Positions 47,589 to 60,551 of a DNA stretch of 64,000 bases are shown piece by piece. The notes below the pieces were generated by a model. The model did no database searches and had not been told where the DNA came from. It worked only from the letters and a program-made list of their open reading frames with translations. Origin of the DNA: Chamaecrista fasciculata. Its lineage: Eukaryota > Streptophyta > Magnoliopsida > Fabales > Fabaceae. Position 1 is the first letter of the stretch. Each line of letters begins with the position of its first letter. Where the stretch lies: positions 153,013-217,012 of the forward strand of contig QANZ01035685.1 of NCBI GenBank assembly GCA_003254925.1. Direction: 5' to 3'. The translations under genes were made by a program, and so were the position numbers.

Positions 47589-50500
47589 TTTGAGATGGTT
47601 TTCTTTTATTTATTTCATTTTTTTTTCCTGCGAGTGTGGCGAATTTTCTACGAGACGTCACATGTGCAGATGAATCGAAATTTGATTGAATTGTCGTGAT
47701 TCGTTCACTCTTTTCTTTTTCAACTTTGGTGTTCTTTTCAAAGCATAAAGGCAGAGAAAGAATCAAAACAATTACAATGGTTTATTTATTTATTTAGTTT
47801 TGGTCAGGATTACAATGGTTTATTTTATTTATTTATTTTTTTGGTCTAAAAGACAATGGTTTATTTGAATAGCAGAATAAATGATGGTGCTCAAAGTTCA
47901 AACGAAGGGTACATCAATATTCGCCCAACAAAAAAAAAACTGGAATGATATATCTTTATTGGGCTTATATCTTTCACAGATAATCTAGGCCCAGATAAAA
48001 CATGCATGGGGCTATCGAAGTCAGTTATGGTAGGGTTTTCTGACAAAACAATATGTTATGGTAGGGCTAGTTTAGGTCCATCAGAGAAAAAATGGTCATT
48101 TTTTTTTTGAACAAAGAAAAAATGGTCAAATGAACTATCATATACGTCTTGTAACTTGTAAGTTGTGACCAATTTTCGTTATTGATGCTTTCAATCTTTG
48201 TTTGTTACTATCGCTGGACATTGTAATTTTTTTTAAAAAACCATCACAGTCAAAATAATTTTTTTTTTTTTTTCAGAATACAAGAAAAACCCTAGAAGAT
48301 AACATAAGGGCAGCCTCACGCCGGCCCTAGACATTGGGAGACCAAGTAGACAGAAGAAAAGAAGCCGATACAAAGTCCATGCCTACGCTCCTTAGGAAAA
48401 CTAGATCTAAAACAACTGTTGGAAGAAACAAAAAAATCTAACCCCAAGCAACACACGAGGAGAAAAAAAGATGCAAAATATCATCACTAGATCAAATAAA
48501 AGAAGAAGAACTAACTAGCAAAATCACATCCATAAAAATAACAAAGGACCCAAACCGAACACAGATCGAGCAGAAAACCACCACCCAACTTCAGTCCGAT
48601 TCTTCCTCTGCTGCATTCATCTTCAACGATTTCACTAGATCTTGAAATCTTCTCTGAAGATCCGTTCTTCACCACCATTTTGTTCTTTTGGTAGAGGATA
48701 CGAAGTCTTCCACACAGGCAACAAAAAAGTAGACCACCCTCACTACTTGAGGGAAGAGCTCCTTCACCAAGAAGAAGGGAGAGACGCACCTACAACTAGG
48801 AGAGGAAAGAAAAAAAGAAGAAAGAGAGGGGGAGGGGACCCTCCAAAAGCGTTTATGATTTGAGGAGGAAACCCTAGTTGAGCTTGTTTTTTTGATGATT
48901 GTTGTACTTTCAAAATATATTATAGAGAGATAAAATGGCACTTACATTCACATAATACAAATCTAATAAAACATTAAGCATAATCAGTAAATAGTGTTAA
49001 ACTAAGGAAACAATTAAAAGCGCAATTGATCTTATATGAAAAGTATCATCAGGATGAAAATTATCACCATTCTAGTTGTTGCCAACAGAACCCTTACAAT
49101 TATACTCAGAAAAAGTAGTTTGTTTTATGAATGAAGATGTCGTAAATTTTTCTATAAATTTGACGATTGATTGAAAGTTTTATGTTATAGATGCTCAGAT
49201 CTGAGTCGATTTAGTATTTGAACAATTCTTTCATTAAAAAAATAGTAGAATTAGATATAAATCCGGGAAAAATCACCACTAATCTTAGAAGGATTGAAGA
49301 TCTGGTTTATTTAAATGAAAAAATAAATTAAAAAAATGAAATTATAAGAAAGTAATTGTAAGTATTACAAATTTACAACTCCTCCCCAAATTTTAAAATG
49401 TGAAGAAGAAGATGATGAATGAGAGAAGAAAAAATCGCTAGAGTAGTTTGGAACACTTTGGGAGCAGTTTGCGTTATCCCATTCTTACTTTTGCCTTTGT
49501 CTCCAATGTAAACAATCCTGGACATTGTAATTGGAAAAAGGCCAAAGCAGTCTTTTTGTTTTTAAATTTTACAATAATTTTTAATTTCATTATCAATGTT
49601 GGTTTATATTGTTCATTTTTATATTTTGATTGATTTTATTTTTAGTTTTAATTTTAACTAAATATTGAACACATATTTCACATGACTAATGACATATAAT
49701 GTAAAATTGATAAAAAAAAAAACTAAGATTATAACTCAGATTAAAAAATATGATAAATTTTGTTGTTAATTTATTAAAAAAAATTGGTCAAATAATAAAA
49801 ATTAATGACTAAGATGTGAAATTTTAGAGTCAAATTTGATAGTAAACAAATAGTAATGACGAAATTAAATATTGATCTAAGTTTAAGAATAAAAGATAGT
49901 GCTTTTGGCTTTCAGAAATGTCACTCGATCTGGCGCTGTTCTTTGTGCAGTAAAGATCCTTTTTTTATGGTACTAGCCCTGTACTTATATATTGATGCAA
50001 ACTGCAAAGACAGTTAAAAAAAATCACCGTTTTGATTTAATTATTTCCCTCTCACATATATATGTCCAATGTTTTAGAGAACCTACAAGCAAAGCAGACA
50101 AACTAAAGTGTTATGATCGGTACTGTTTTGCATATGTATTAGCAGTATCAGTAGTCAGTGTACATTTGTCTCTGTTGAAAATGCCTGACCACTATGACTC
50201 ACTCTAACAGGAATGGTCAGCGTATGCTTCTCCACTATTTTCTAAACCTGTTCATTTCCTAAAATTTGTCACTCGAGTTCATCATAGTTTTTTTTTTCAC
50301 ATTTAAAGGATTTGAGTTTATACTCTAAATTTGTAGTGTCAAATTTCTAAACTCGCATTGCAATAGGAAGAAATTTGGATATTGGTTCTGCTGTAAGACT
50401 TCATGACTTTTGTTTTGTGGCATGAATATCAAGTATAGGAATGAGGTTGAATGATACGAGTATAAGTCCTTAGGAAAACCATACCCTAAAAGCTAGCTGT

Positions 50501-51796
50501 TGAAGTTGGAGAGCCCAAAACCTTATATAATGTCTTACCTTCAGCTAACTACCCGATATGGGACTTGTATCAATGAACCAGGTGTATGGTGTGTGGATTT
50601 GCCATTTGGGCAAAAATCAGTTTCAGAAATTACCATGCTAGCTATTTTATAATTGACTAATTGTATTGCTTGCCTGTTAATGAGATTGGAAGTTTCTTGC
50701 TTGAGATGTGTTGTTGAAGATAATGCTTAAAGTTGTCTTAAAGAAGCTACAAGACATGTCATGAACAAACACACACATATGGTCCTTATTAGCTTGAAAG
50801 TCGCTGTCTCAGTGTACGGATTCGTAAATGAGTAACTTTCAAATTCATATGTGGGATCATCAAGTGGTACCACTTAAACACATGAACGTCTTAGTCTTCC
50901 AGTGTGTCCATGAATCAATGACTATCAGTGAGTGAGTGAGAGAGAGAAGTGAGTCTTGATTTTTGAATATTAAGCAGACATTACATCTGAAATGTCAAAA
51001 TGATTTCCCAGACGCATCTAATTAGCTAGGAGAAAATGGTCTTTCTCATTTTTCATTTTCTTAAAAAAAAAATTGAGTAATGGTCCTTTTCTTAAGGAAA
51101 GTGGGGTGAGTCAGAAATAGTGGTTGGTTTAAGAAGGTACACACTTCAACGGCTTCATAGTGCAAGTGAAATTAAAAGAGCCAAGGAAGGGAAAGTGTCA
51201 AGGCTATTATAGAAGTGAAAATGATGGACAAACCCATTAGAATCTTGAGTGGGATAAAGTGCTCCCTACGCTACAAGTTTAGTTTTATTTTGAATAAAGT
51301 CTTAAAGGTGGTGGTGGGAACTAACAAGAGAAGAGAAGAAAAGAGAAGGAATAGCACACCGTGTGTAAAACAGGTTCGGATAAATTATAGATAAAGTAAA
51401 ATAACCAAGTCCCTCACATTAGAAAAAAAAAAAAATGAGATTCTCGTGCCTCATAAACACTTGGGATGGCTTAGATATAAAAAAAAATGCACTTACAGTG
51501 TTTGTGAAAAAAAGAGTATAAACTATAAAGAAAGACAGACAGCATGAGCAGATCAATTAATCCTTATTCTGCAATTCTACGTGCCCCACACCCAAGAAGA
51601 AGAAGAAGAAGAGAGAAAGACAAATAGTTTTGCTCACAGATATACCAAAATGAAGATGGGGTGAAAGAAAGAAAAGAAAATGTTTGTATCAGACCTATGT
51701 ACAAGAAGAAGCAAAATCTTTAACACACCTGTATTAATTAATCAAGAAGAACTTTCAATCAGTCCTTTTTGTTGTAGTAGCCGTTTCAAATCTTCT
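47589..51796. other. Gene-poor interval; possible retroelement 5' region at 48285-48890
   Basis: No gene is supported. 48285-48890 is relatively GC-rich; on the minus strand it begins CTAGGGTTTCCTCCTC and has GGAGGGTCCCCTCCCCCTC, resembling the leader of a LINE. This is tentative. A stretch near 50430-50585 resembles 57780-57860 (AGTATAAGTCCTTAGG-type words) and is probably a repeat fragment. The last 500 bp may contain the MYB 3' UTR. Confidence 0.4.
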
Positions 51797-53207
51797 CTAT
51801 ATATGTCCAAAAGCTGCCGTGAGCTTTTGGATGTCGTTGGAAAATATACTAGAAGCCATTGAAGGTTGTTCTTGCTGCTTGTTGTGATTGTGAGGCAAAA
51901 TGGCTCCTAAAGTATCAGGCACCAAATGTGAGGCTGCAGGCTTTATCTCGTTGGCAAGCATTAAGATTGGGTTACTATGAAGATATTCAGACCACTTTGC
52001 TTCTTCTGTTTCCATCATATGAATCTGATGATGAGGCTCTTTAGAAGAATCTGCCAATCCCCATGAGAGCATATTATTATTGTGCAAGTTTAAAGGGCTG
52101 TTTCTGGATTCCCAGTAATGAGATCCATTTCCATTCATAGCAAAAGAGGCTGTACAGATATCATCAGAGGGAAGAGTAGTGAGAGAAGGCTTGTAGCAAA
52201 TAGAAGTTGGAAGAAATGAAGTGGTTGAAATTGGAAGGATAGTGGAAGTGAAATCAGAGTTGATATCAAATGGTCTTGTTTGAGTTTGGAAGTGATTATT
52301 ATTATTATTGTTACTATTATAAGTGATGTGATGATTGTGAAGTGGGAAATTGGCCATAAAATCTGAAGTGGCATATCCTTCTTGGTGACTGCTGCTCATA
52401 AACCTGTCAAGGAAGAAATCTTTATTGCTTGAACAATCAGTGGTGAAATTAGTGTTGGTGGAACAAGAAGCTTCCATGTCTGGTGTATTATTATAGGCTT
52501 TAGGGGCAACTGATGATGAACATGGCTTGTGTTCATAGGAAGAAGCTCCATCGGATTTGGAGCTTTCTGATTTAAGCAAGTTTAATTCACTGCCTGCTTT
52601 TTCTGCTCCATTAAAATCTTTGTCATCCCCATTTTCAACCTCACACAGTGGTTTATGTGTCACAGGGTCAATCCCTCTTTGTCTCAGCTTCTTCTTCAAG
52701 CAAGAATTCCACAGATTCTTTATTTCATTATCAGTTCTTCCTGGAAGCTGTGCTGCAATCTGAGACCATCTGATTAAAAAGCAAAATCCAAGTTAATTAC
52801 AATGACCCAACTTCAAAAATAACAAAACAAGAAGACCATATATATATGAAATGATTACCTATTCCCTAAAACTGCATGAAGCTCAATTATGAGATTCTCC
52901 TCTTCTTGTGAGAATGTGCCTCTCTTCAAATCAGGCCTTAAGTAGTTGATCCATCTGAGCCTACAGCTCTTTCCACATCTCTGTAAGCCTGAAAATACAT
53001 GATATGATGATGATGGAATATAATTAGAAATAAGAAAAAAAAAGGAAGCTAGAGTGTGAATAATGAATTAGTACCTGCTTGCTTAGGAACAGAACTCCAG
53101 CAGCCATGGCCATACTTAGTGATATGCCTCAAGAGTTTCTCATCTTCTTCAGGTGACCAGAGGCCTTTACGAAGCTTTTGCTTGTAGCAGCAAGAGTGCC
53201 TGCCCAT
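51797..53207 (-). CDS. MYB61: R2R3-MYB transcription factor, MYB61/MYB50 clade
   Basis: Exons (minus strand): 53207-53075, 52988-52859, 52769-51797; 411 residues, the classic two-intron R2R3 layout. The start [19 protein letters not shown] is standard. R2 has Trp residues in [13 protein letters not shown] and [12 protein letters not shown]3 in [20 protein letters not shown] and [20 protein letters not shown], then [17 protein letters not shown]. There is no bHLH-binding signature. The C-terminal blocks [28 protein letters not shown] and [14 protein letters not shown] match subgroup 13 (MYB50/55/61/86). In Arabidopsis MYB61 regulates resource allocation, stomatal aperture, xylem and seed-coat mucilage. 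Poly-Asn and His-rich patches lie in the middle. MYB50 is the main alternative. Confidence 0.92.
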
Positions 53208-56200
53208 TTTTGTAGGTACCCCCACCCCTACAAATGAGGGTATATATATATATGATGCCCCTTTTTCCAATTAGAGAAAGTTTATTTGTTGAATTCTAGG
53301 AGAAGTATGTCAGCAGAAGCAGAGGTGGCACCACTGAATTAACAAGATCAACCAAAGCTGCTGTAGGAAGCACAGTGATATATAGATTCGAGAGCATGTA
53401 ATGTAATGTAAAAGAGATAGATATATGATGATATGAAGGCTAGAAAATGAAGTTAGCAGCTGAGAAAAGGAGTTGAATTAATATAGGAGCCAGGTCCCAT
53501 GATGGACTAGTCATAGTCAATAGGAATAACATTTTCTCTATTTCCTTTTTTCTTTTTGAAAAATAAATAAATATTTATATAGAATACAGGAAGGAAAGAA
53601 GGAAGGAATTAGGAAGGTTCATTTTGGCAAGAAGAGGATGAAGAAATGGGGTTAATAACAGTATGGATAGCATATGTCTTATCAGAGATGTGGGTTTAAT
53701 TTTGATGTTTCTTGCAGGAATTAATGGTGGGGCATTTTCACTGATATTATTATATATTGAAGAGGAGAAAAACATTATCTCAAAAGATCCAATGCTTCTA
53801 ACTCAAGTCTTGGAATTTTATTCATTTAAGAGTTAACACAAACTAACAAATTTTCAAAATATGGTTGTGACTTGTGACTATTTTCACTCTAAAAAATATA
53901 ACTTATTATTAGTTTACCATTGTTCAAATTTTGATCCTAAATTGAAGGAAGTACATGTATAACAGAACTAGATTTCCTTGTCATCAGAAAAAACGTTGCT
54001 ACTGCTGGAAAATTGTCTCACAATAATTATAAATAAATAAATAAAAGTTAAGCATTTCATACATGTCATGATTTCTTTGAAAAGTTCCATCATGACGTGG
54101 AAAAGAACAATACCATTATATAAATAATAATTATTTAAAAAAAATGCTGTATGTTATCCTATATCTGTTGAAATCCACTGAGGGTTGCTAATTAACTCTT
54201 TCTGTCCGTAGTTTCCAATTTGAAGGATAAAATTCTCAGAGTTCTACATTTGTCTGCACTCCTATAAAATATAGAGACTTACCTTAGGAGGAAAGAATAA
54301 AACTCATAGGTTTAAATTATAGCGATGATGGTCACGTAGACGCATAGATAATAGCTAATTATAACACAGGAATTGCAAAATGGTATTCTATTTGTATCTA
54401 ATCTCAACCGTATTAAACATTATAGGGTTATATCTCTAAATAACAAAGTATCTTTTTCTCAATAATGAAGCTACCACTTTTAAGCAAAAAGCTTTAATTA
54501 TGGACAACTAACTATTGGGCGCCATAATATTCATTCACTTAATAATTAATTGATAATGGTTTTATTAAATTCTCATTAACTCCACAACCATCCCATCGGC
54601 GTGTATGGTCATCACATGTGCAATCTTTCCTTTACAAATTAAGAACAACGCCTATTAAATAATTAACTTATTTTTTTTTTAAAAAAAAAAAGCCCAAAAC
54701 GTGTGCAAAATGTTATTTGATTTTGCACAGACAATTTCATCATATATAGAAACAAAGCTCAAGAAAAACCTTCACATATATGTAGCCTAGTTAAATGACA
54801 CTGGCCAACTAAATAAATGAAAAAGATAATGCCCTATTTAAAAATTAATCCAGTTTATTTTTCAATTATCAAAAAGCCAAAAAAGAGAAAAAGTAAAGAG
54901 GAAGAATAAAGCATCATAGTTCAAGTTATTCATGCTATCTTTTTTATAACAATTTGGAGGAAAAAAAAAAGTCATTCGCATGCATAGGCACCAATTAAGC
55001 ACATATTTATATTTATAAAGTTAAAGCGCAACTAGTTGTGGAGCTTGTGGTGCAACTCTCACTCTCTTCTTTTCCTTTCTTTATAATCTATTACTTCTTA
55101 AAAAACAATGTTTTGCTTGGACAAGTGTCACTTGGACAATATTTTGCTTGGACACGTGGCAGCTCCTCTTATTTTCAGAAAAAAAAAATTTTTGCTTCAA
55201 ATTTTTGCTTCAGAAAAAAAAAAATTTTTGCTTCAAATTTTTGCTTCAGAACAAAAAAAATGGCGCCATCTTCATTATTTATGAGAGAAAGCAGATTTGT
55301 TTCAAATTTGAATTTCATTCTTATTTCAAATTTTAAATTTTGAATCAGTTTATCATCCATCATCCAAATTTTTTTTCCTTCACTCTCATTTCTTTCTAAT
55401 TCATCTCTCTCATCTCTTTTCATTTCTCTCATCTCTCTTCTTCTTCATTCCTACAATCTTCTTCTTCTTCTTCTTCTTCTTCTTCTTCTTCTTCTTCTTC
55501 NACAAAAATGACACTCTGTAAATTATTGCATATCATTAGCTGTCGAGGATGTGGCCCGCATGAAACTGTAGAACCTTTAGGAAGCACCATAAAAAATAAA
55601 AAATATATCAAAAGAGGAATAATAAACTTAACATCCATCGCGCATTCAATCTCTTGTATGGAATTTTATATATCAATCTTAATCATTAATGCTTTTCGCC
55701 AATTACATATTAGCAATATTTTATAGGTTTAAGTGACTTGGACCAATCTCCTCCATGAATGCACTTCCCTCATTTATATTTTATATTTTTAGCATATATA
55801 ATTATAATAATTTATAAACTACTTCGTGTGAACGAAATGACCAGAATGCATAATTCCCTTATATAGCCAAAAAGTCAGTGTGACTTATAAGGCGGTGCTA
55901 ACTAATAGACGAATTGTATTGTCACTAACTAGAAGCATCTTCCCATGGATAACAATTTTCCCTAAATAATATTTCATATATAATTTGTCGTTTGAAACTT
56001 GGAATACTGTATATTACAAATTAAACAAAGAATAACTCTTATCCTCAGATAAACTATGTAGTAATATATTTTATATGCTTTTAAGTGTATATGAGTGTTG
56101 TTTAAATGATTTTATGAATACGCTGTAGATTGTATTTTTTAAAAAAAATGGTGAATAATTGTCTTTATTAAATTTTAAAAATTAAAAAAGATTTAATCTA

Positions 56201-56639
56201 TAGCATTTTTTTAATATGATTTATATCTTATATTTTATATTATATAATTTTTATATTAAAAGAAAAATATATAATATAATATAATATAATATAAATATAT
56301 ACGTTTTTTCAAAAATTATGTATATATCATGATTAACTTGAAAATGGACTTTTATAGTTTTATTTGTTAATTGATTTTATTTTGTGTTGTGAAATTGTCC
56401 AAATTTAAGTGGATCCATTGAGCGTGCACACCACACAATGTGTTGTGTACATGTGGTATGTTCTGTTCTGCTGTCCACCTAAGGATTAATGTGAACCCCA
56501 TCTTTTGGGCCTATAAATAGAAACTTTCACACTCCTATTTCCTGATTCTATCCAAGGCTAATCTTGTCATTGCATCTCCATGCAATGAGATCTGCAAAAA
56601 TATGAATTGCTGCCAGGGGGAAATTAATCTATTATAAAA
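53208..56639. other. Intergenic DNA upstream of MYB; (CTT)n and short tandem repeat
   Basis: The first few hundred bases should hold the MYB promoter (minus-strand TATATATCA-like box near 53380). A short tandem repeat (units of TTTTTGCTTCAAATTTTTGC with an A-run) is at about 55176-55255. A (CTT)n tract at 55457-55500 ends in a single N at 55501. No gene was found. Confidence 0.5.
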
Positions 56640-57105
56640 ATTTAGGTAAATTCCACATGTCTCTATAGTTTGATAAAAGGTTTCCTTCACAAAAGGGTTA
56701 TGAGGTATATTTTCGTCTAAAATTTGACAAAAATCTTGGCTAAAAGGCTATTTTAAGACCTTAACTATTAATTTTTATGCGTTTGACTCCCTATTTGTAT
56801 GTGAGAAGGACACTTTGACACAAAAAAAAAAAAGTTTCATAGTAATAGTTACGGTCTTAAAATAGTATTTTAGCTAAGATTTTCATTAAATTTTATACAA
56901 ATAGAGAGTCAAACGCATAAAAGTTAATAGTTAGGGTTTTAAAATAGTATTTTAGCTAAGGTTTCCGTTAAATTTTGGACAAAAATATACTTCAAGATTT
57001 TTTTTGTTAACCACAGACCCTTATTTACTACTTTTTAAATCATAGGAACCCTTTCTGTAAATGGATAAATCACCAGGACCTTTTATGTAATTTATCCTAA
57101 CAATA
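56640..57105. repeat. Foldback element, ~460 bp
   Basis: The inner arms pair well: TTTTTATGCGTTTGACTCCC with the complement of GAGTCAAACGCATAAAAG, and AAATCTTGGCTAAAAGGC with the complement of TAGCTAAGGTTTCCG. Pairing is looser toward the ends. TAGTATTTTAGCTAAG is itself present twice. Non-coding. Confidence 0.65.
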
Positions 57106-57909
57106 ATTATAATAGTAAGGATTTTAAGTTTTAGGTTGGAGTATAAAATATACCTGAGTTAAATTAACAGGTAAATTCATTGAACCATTAACTTTTACTA
57201 TTTATGATTTTTGAGTTATAAAATTTGACAGAAAGATCTTATAAATTTTTAAATAAGTTGACAAAGTTTTTAAAATTTTAATTATGATCACTTAACATTG
57301 TTTAATAATTTTTCTTTTTAACAAAAAAAAATAGTGATAATTGGTAGAAGGTTGACATTTGACAAAAAGGTGCTGATGAATGATCAAATTGAAAGTTAAA
57401 GAATCCATTTGTCAATTTTAAAATTTAAAAAAATTACAGCAACAACTTAAAATTTAGAGATCCTAAATATATTTAACCTTATAAAAATCTATAGAAAGCA
57501 TTTCCTAATTAACGAAGGGAAAAAAAATACAAACAGACTGAAAGTCTCCATGTTTTCAATTTTCATCAACAAACGGTCTGACTGACTTGTAAGTTCTAAT
57601 GGAGGAGTGGATTCAATATATGATTTGAATTATGGATGACTATAATTAAGTATGGTGTACAACAAATTATTGAGAGTCGACTTATACGGAGGGATGACTT
57701 ATAGGCTAGATTAAGATACGTACGACGCGTCCTGCTAAATGCTAAAAATTGTATGAAGTCGTCAAGAGTGGAAATGACTTTTGAGGTGTGATTCGAGTAT
57801 AAATTTTTAGGAGAACTACACCTTAAAAAATAACTGTTGTGGGACTCGTATAAGTAACATGCATAAACATAGTGCCCATTATAAAAGAGAGAAGAAGATT
57901 TGGCGATAT
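57106..57909. other. AT-rich intergenic DNA
   Basis: No gene. Near 57780-57860 are words (GAGTATAAATTTTTAGGAGA, GTGGGACTCGTATAAGT) related to the repeat fragment near 50450. Confidence 0.45.
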
Positions 57910-58097
57910 GTATATTTTTTTTGTTGTCCAAGGTATTCTTAGTCCGATGGGATAAGGATTAATCCTCCGCAAATCTGAGCTCCATTTAAGAGTTTGTCGT
58001 GGCCAATTGGTTGCTACATGCACAAGGCGGGAATCGAACCCCCGACACTTGCTTAAGTGACTTAGTGAGCTAACCACTAGACCAACCAAACTTAGTT
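57910..58097 (-). mobile_element. tRNA-derived SINE with 14-bp TSD
   Basis: On the minus strand it has an A box (TGGTCTAGTGG, 58085-58075) and a perfect B box (GGTTCGATTCC, 58040-58030), a body containing CAACCAATTGGCCACGAC, and a CAACAAAAAAAA tail. It is flanked by AGATTTGGCGATAT (57896-57909) and AGATTTAGCGATAT (58098-58111), a target duplication with one mismatch. The B-box-proximal part is tRNA-like but the rest does not fold as a tRNA. Same family as 11743-11915. Confidence 0.92.
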
Positions 58098-58111
58098 AGA
58101 TTTAGCGATAT

Positions 58112-58853
58112 TTAATCATCCCTAATTAATTTGACAATATATGCCAACCCGTAAAATCGTGACTATGATGTATGTGCTACTTAATTAGTTAATTATAAGC
58201 AAGCAATGGATTTAGCTAATCAAAAACCTGAATCGTCATATAATTATGAAGCCGTTAATTTCTGAGGTTTACAATATAATTATAATATTGCTCCTTCAAC
58301 CACCGGAGGAGCAGTAGTGCATGCGGCGCGCGGCACATCCTCAATTCCATTATTTTAAGTAGTAATTTTTTTTTCAAAAAAAAAAAGTAATTGAATCATC
58401 ATTAATTATCCTCTCCTTATTTTACTAATAAATAATATATGAGATTCAAACACTTGTTTTGTGGCATGCTGAGATGCAAATATTCCATACCAACTGTGCT
58501 TGCTTCCAGCAGAGACGGCCGAAGGAATATATATTATTATAGATTATAGATTATAGATATGATATTTCTTTATCTCAATTTTTATTTAATTTTCTTAAAA
58601 CAAAGGTCTTCAAAGTACATATATAACAATAAAATAAAATAAAAGTATATATAAAAGCCAACCCCGAGGGAGCTTTGGGAAGAACCCCTCTAAATGAAAG
58701 GAAAAATAGGATAATCATCAGTGAGTGAGTCTTTTCCTTTTGTGTATTATAATAAGTTGTCTGTTTGCAGCACAATTATGATGCCTCCTTGACCTTAGCG
58801 ATGTTTGTTTGACATTTTGTAATAATAAGAATCATTTTTATCGATTTACTTGA
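58112..58853. other. AT-rich intergenic DNA
   Basis: No coding or RNA gene is supported here. The small minus-strand ORF near 58575-58775 lacks any recognisable feature. Confidence 0.5.
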
Positions 58854-60027
58854 GGAAAAATGCATAGACACCCCGTGAATTTTAGGGTGGGTGCACATAA
58901 CACCCTTAAGTTTTCAATTTGTGCAAATAGAACCCCTGAATTTTTAATTACGTGCAAATAACACCTTTATGTTAAATTTAGGTCAAATCAGTGAGAGTAT
59001 AATAGTAATTTCATAAAAAATCTAGGCCAGAGTCCTATTTTGGTTCCTCAAATTTGCTTAAAGTTTTGTTTTAATCCCTCAAGTTTCTAAAAAGTTTCAC
59101 CATTAGTCTCTTTCCAATTTCCATCTATTTTTTCTGTTAAATAAAAAAAAATTGGTTCAAATTACCCAAAAAGTTTTATTTTTTTGAATTTAGGTCCTTT
59201 CTTTTGATAATAGGACTAAAGTGTAAGAAAAAATAAATAAACTAATATTTGAAACAATTTTTCCCAAAAAAATGAACCAGCAAACAACTCTTCTTCGTCA
59301 ATAGGCACCTTCCGATCCTCAAATCCCAACACCTTCCGATACGGCTTCGATACGACGTCGTAGCTCAGGGCAAAAAGCTCGCCGGATTCTGGATCTACCT
59401 TCGAATGAGCGATCATCGCCGATTGGAGTTGTCCATCGAAACTGTACCGGCCGACGGTTTCCATATCGCCGGCGGAAGTAATCCGGACATGATACGGAAG
59501 ATCGTCCTCCGACATCGTGAGAAGTCAGCCGTTGAAGGTGTTGGGATTTGAGATTGGAAGAAGAACGGTGCCTATCGAAGAAGAGGGTTGGTTGCCGGGT
59601 TCATTTTTTTTTTTTGGGAAAATTATTTCAAATATTAGTTTATTTATTTTTTCTTACACTTTGGTCCTATTATAAAAAGAAAGGACCTTAATTCAAAAAA
59701 ATAAAACTTTTTGGGTAATTTGAACCATTTTTTTTTTATTTAACAGAAAAATTAGATGGAAATTGGAAAGAGATTAATGGTGGAACTTTTTAAAAACTTG
59801 AGGGACTAAAACGAAACTTTAAACAAACTTGAGGAACCAAAATATGACTTTGGCCTAGATTTTTTATGAAATTACTATTATACCCTCACTGATTTGACCT
59901 AAATTTAACATAAGGGTGTTATTTGCACGTAATTGAAAACTCAGGGGTCCTATTTGCACAAATTGAAAACTCAGGGGTGTTATGTGCACACACTTTAAAA
60001 CTCAGGGAGTGTCTCTGCATTTTGGCC
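58854..60027. mobile_element. Foldback element carrying a captured NCED gene fragment
   Basis: The arms begin GGAAAAATGCATAGACAC and end as the complement, GTGTCTCTGCATTTTGGCC. Pairing extends inward for about 480 bp, through GCACATAACACCC, AATTTAGGTCC and as far as AATCCCAACACCTTC. Only the central 200 bp is unpaired, and it derives from a carotenoid dioxygenase gene. The arms share phrasing with the 38514 foldback. No transposase; a clear target duplication was not found. Confidence 0.85.
59341..59545 (-). pseudogene. Fragment of 9-cis-epoxycarotenoid dioxygenase (NCED)
   Basis: Read on the minus strand the frame gives FNG-stop-LLT, then [39 protein letters not shown] and [20 protein letters not shown]. 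This is an internal segment of plastid NCED, the enzyme that cleaves 9-cis-epoxycarotenoids to xanthoxin in ABA synthesis. Where NCEDs have Arg before LLAMSEDD this has TGA. After VVSKPY the frame enters the foldback arm. The catalytic His ligands and the termini are absent, so it cannot be an enzyme. It is a captured piece. Confidence 0.9.
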
Positions 60028-60075
60028 TTAACTTAATGATAGACTTTTATTATTATATATAGTAATATAAAGTAA

Positions 60076-60255
60076 CTAGGGGCTTTGCGTGCCCTAACGG
60101 GCACGCAAATATATATGTAAAATAAATAAGGGACTAAATTGTTAACTTAATAAAGAAAGAGAGACCAAATAGTAAATTTTCTCTTATTTTTAATTTCATA
60201 GACTATAGTTTTAAACATCGACGACCACAAAGGGGTGGAGCCATATAATATTAGA
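60076..60255 (-). mobile_element. Short non-autonomous Helitron, copy 2 (180 bp)
   Basis: Minus strand: starts TCTAATATTATATGGCTCC, ends with the hairpin GCGTGCCCGTTAGGGCACGC and AAAGCCCCTAG, between A and T. It is nearly identical to 60552-60731 and closely matches 33695-33872. Confidence 0.9.
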
Positions 60256-60551
60256 TATATAATCTCCAAAAGAAAGAAGGGAACAAGTGCAAAAATGATA
60301 TATACTGCTTGTAGAGTGTTATAATCTCTTCATATATATATATATATATATATTGCGGTCACTGCCAATTAATTAATCTTATCATGTGTGCAAATGAGCT
60401 GTTTATTCTTTATCTATATTCTAGTAATCTAGTCCACGGTTTACGTACCGCGCGCAACTAATAGTTAATTCATTTACTAATAGTAGTTATATAATGACAA
60501 CACGAAATGCTAAAAAGGAGGCCGGAACTTAACTCTCTATATATATATATA

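Noticed and set aside
48511-48941. Overlapping 90-residue ORFs
   Set aside because: Low-complexity GA/CT-rich translation with no splice context; more likely a retroelement leader, itself uncertain.
58021-58090. Possible tRNA gene (A and B boxes present)
   Set aside because: The A-to-B region does not complete a cloverleaf, a tRNA-unrelated body and A-rich tail follow, and a 14-bp target duplication flanks it: a SINE.
59216-59515. Small intact ORF beginning [11 protein letters not shown] as a gene
   Set aside because: It is an internal NCED segment with no N- or C-terminus, preceded by a stop in the homologous frame and followed by transposon arm sequence.
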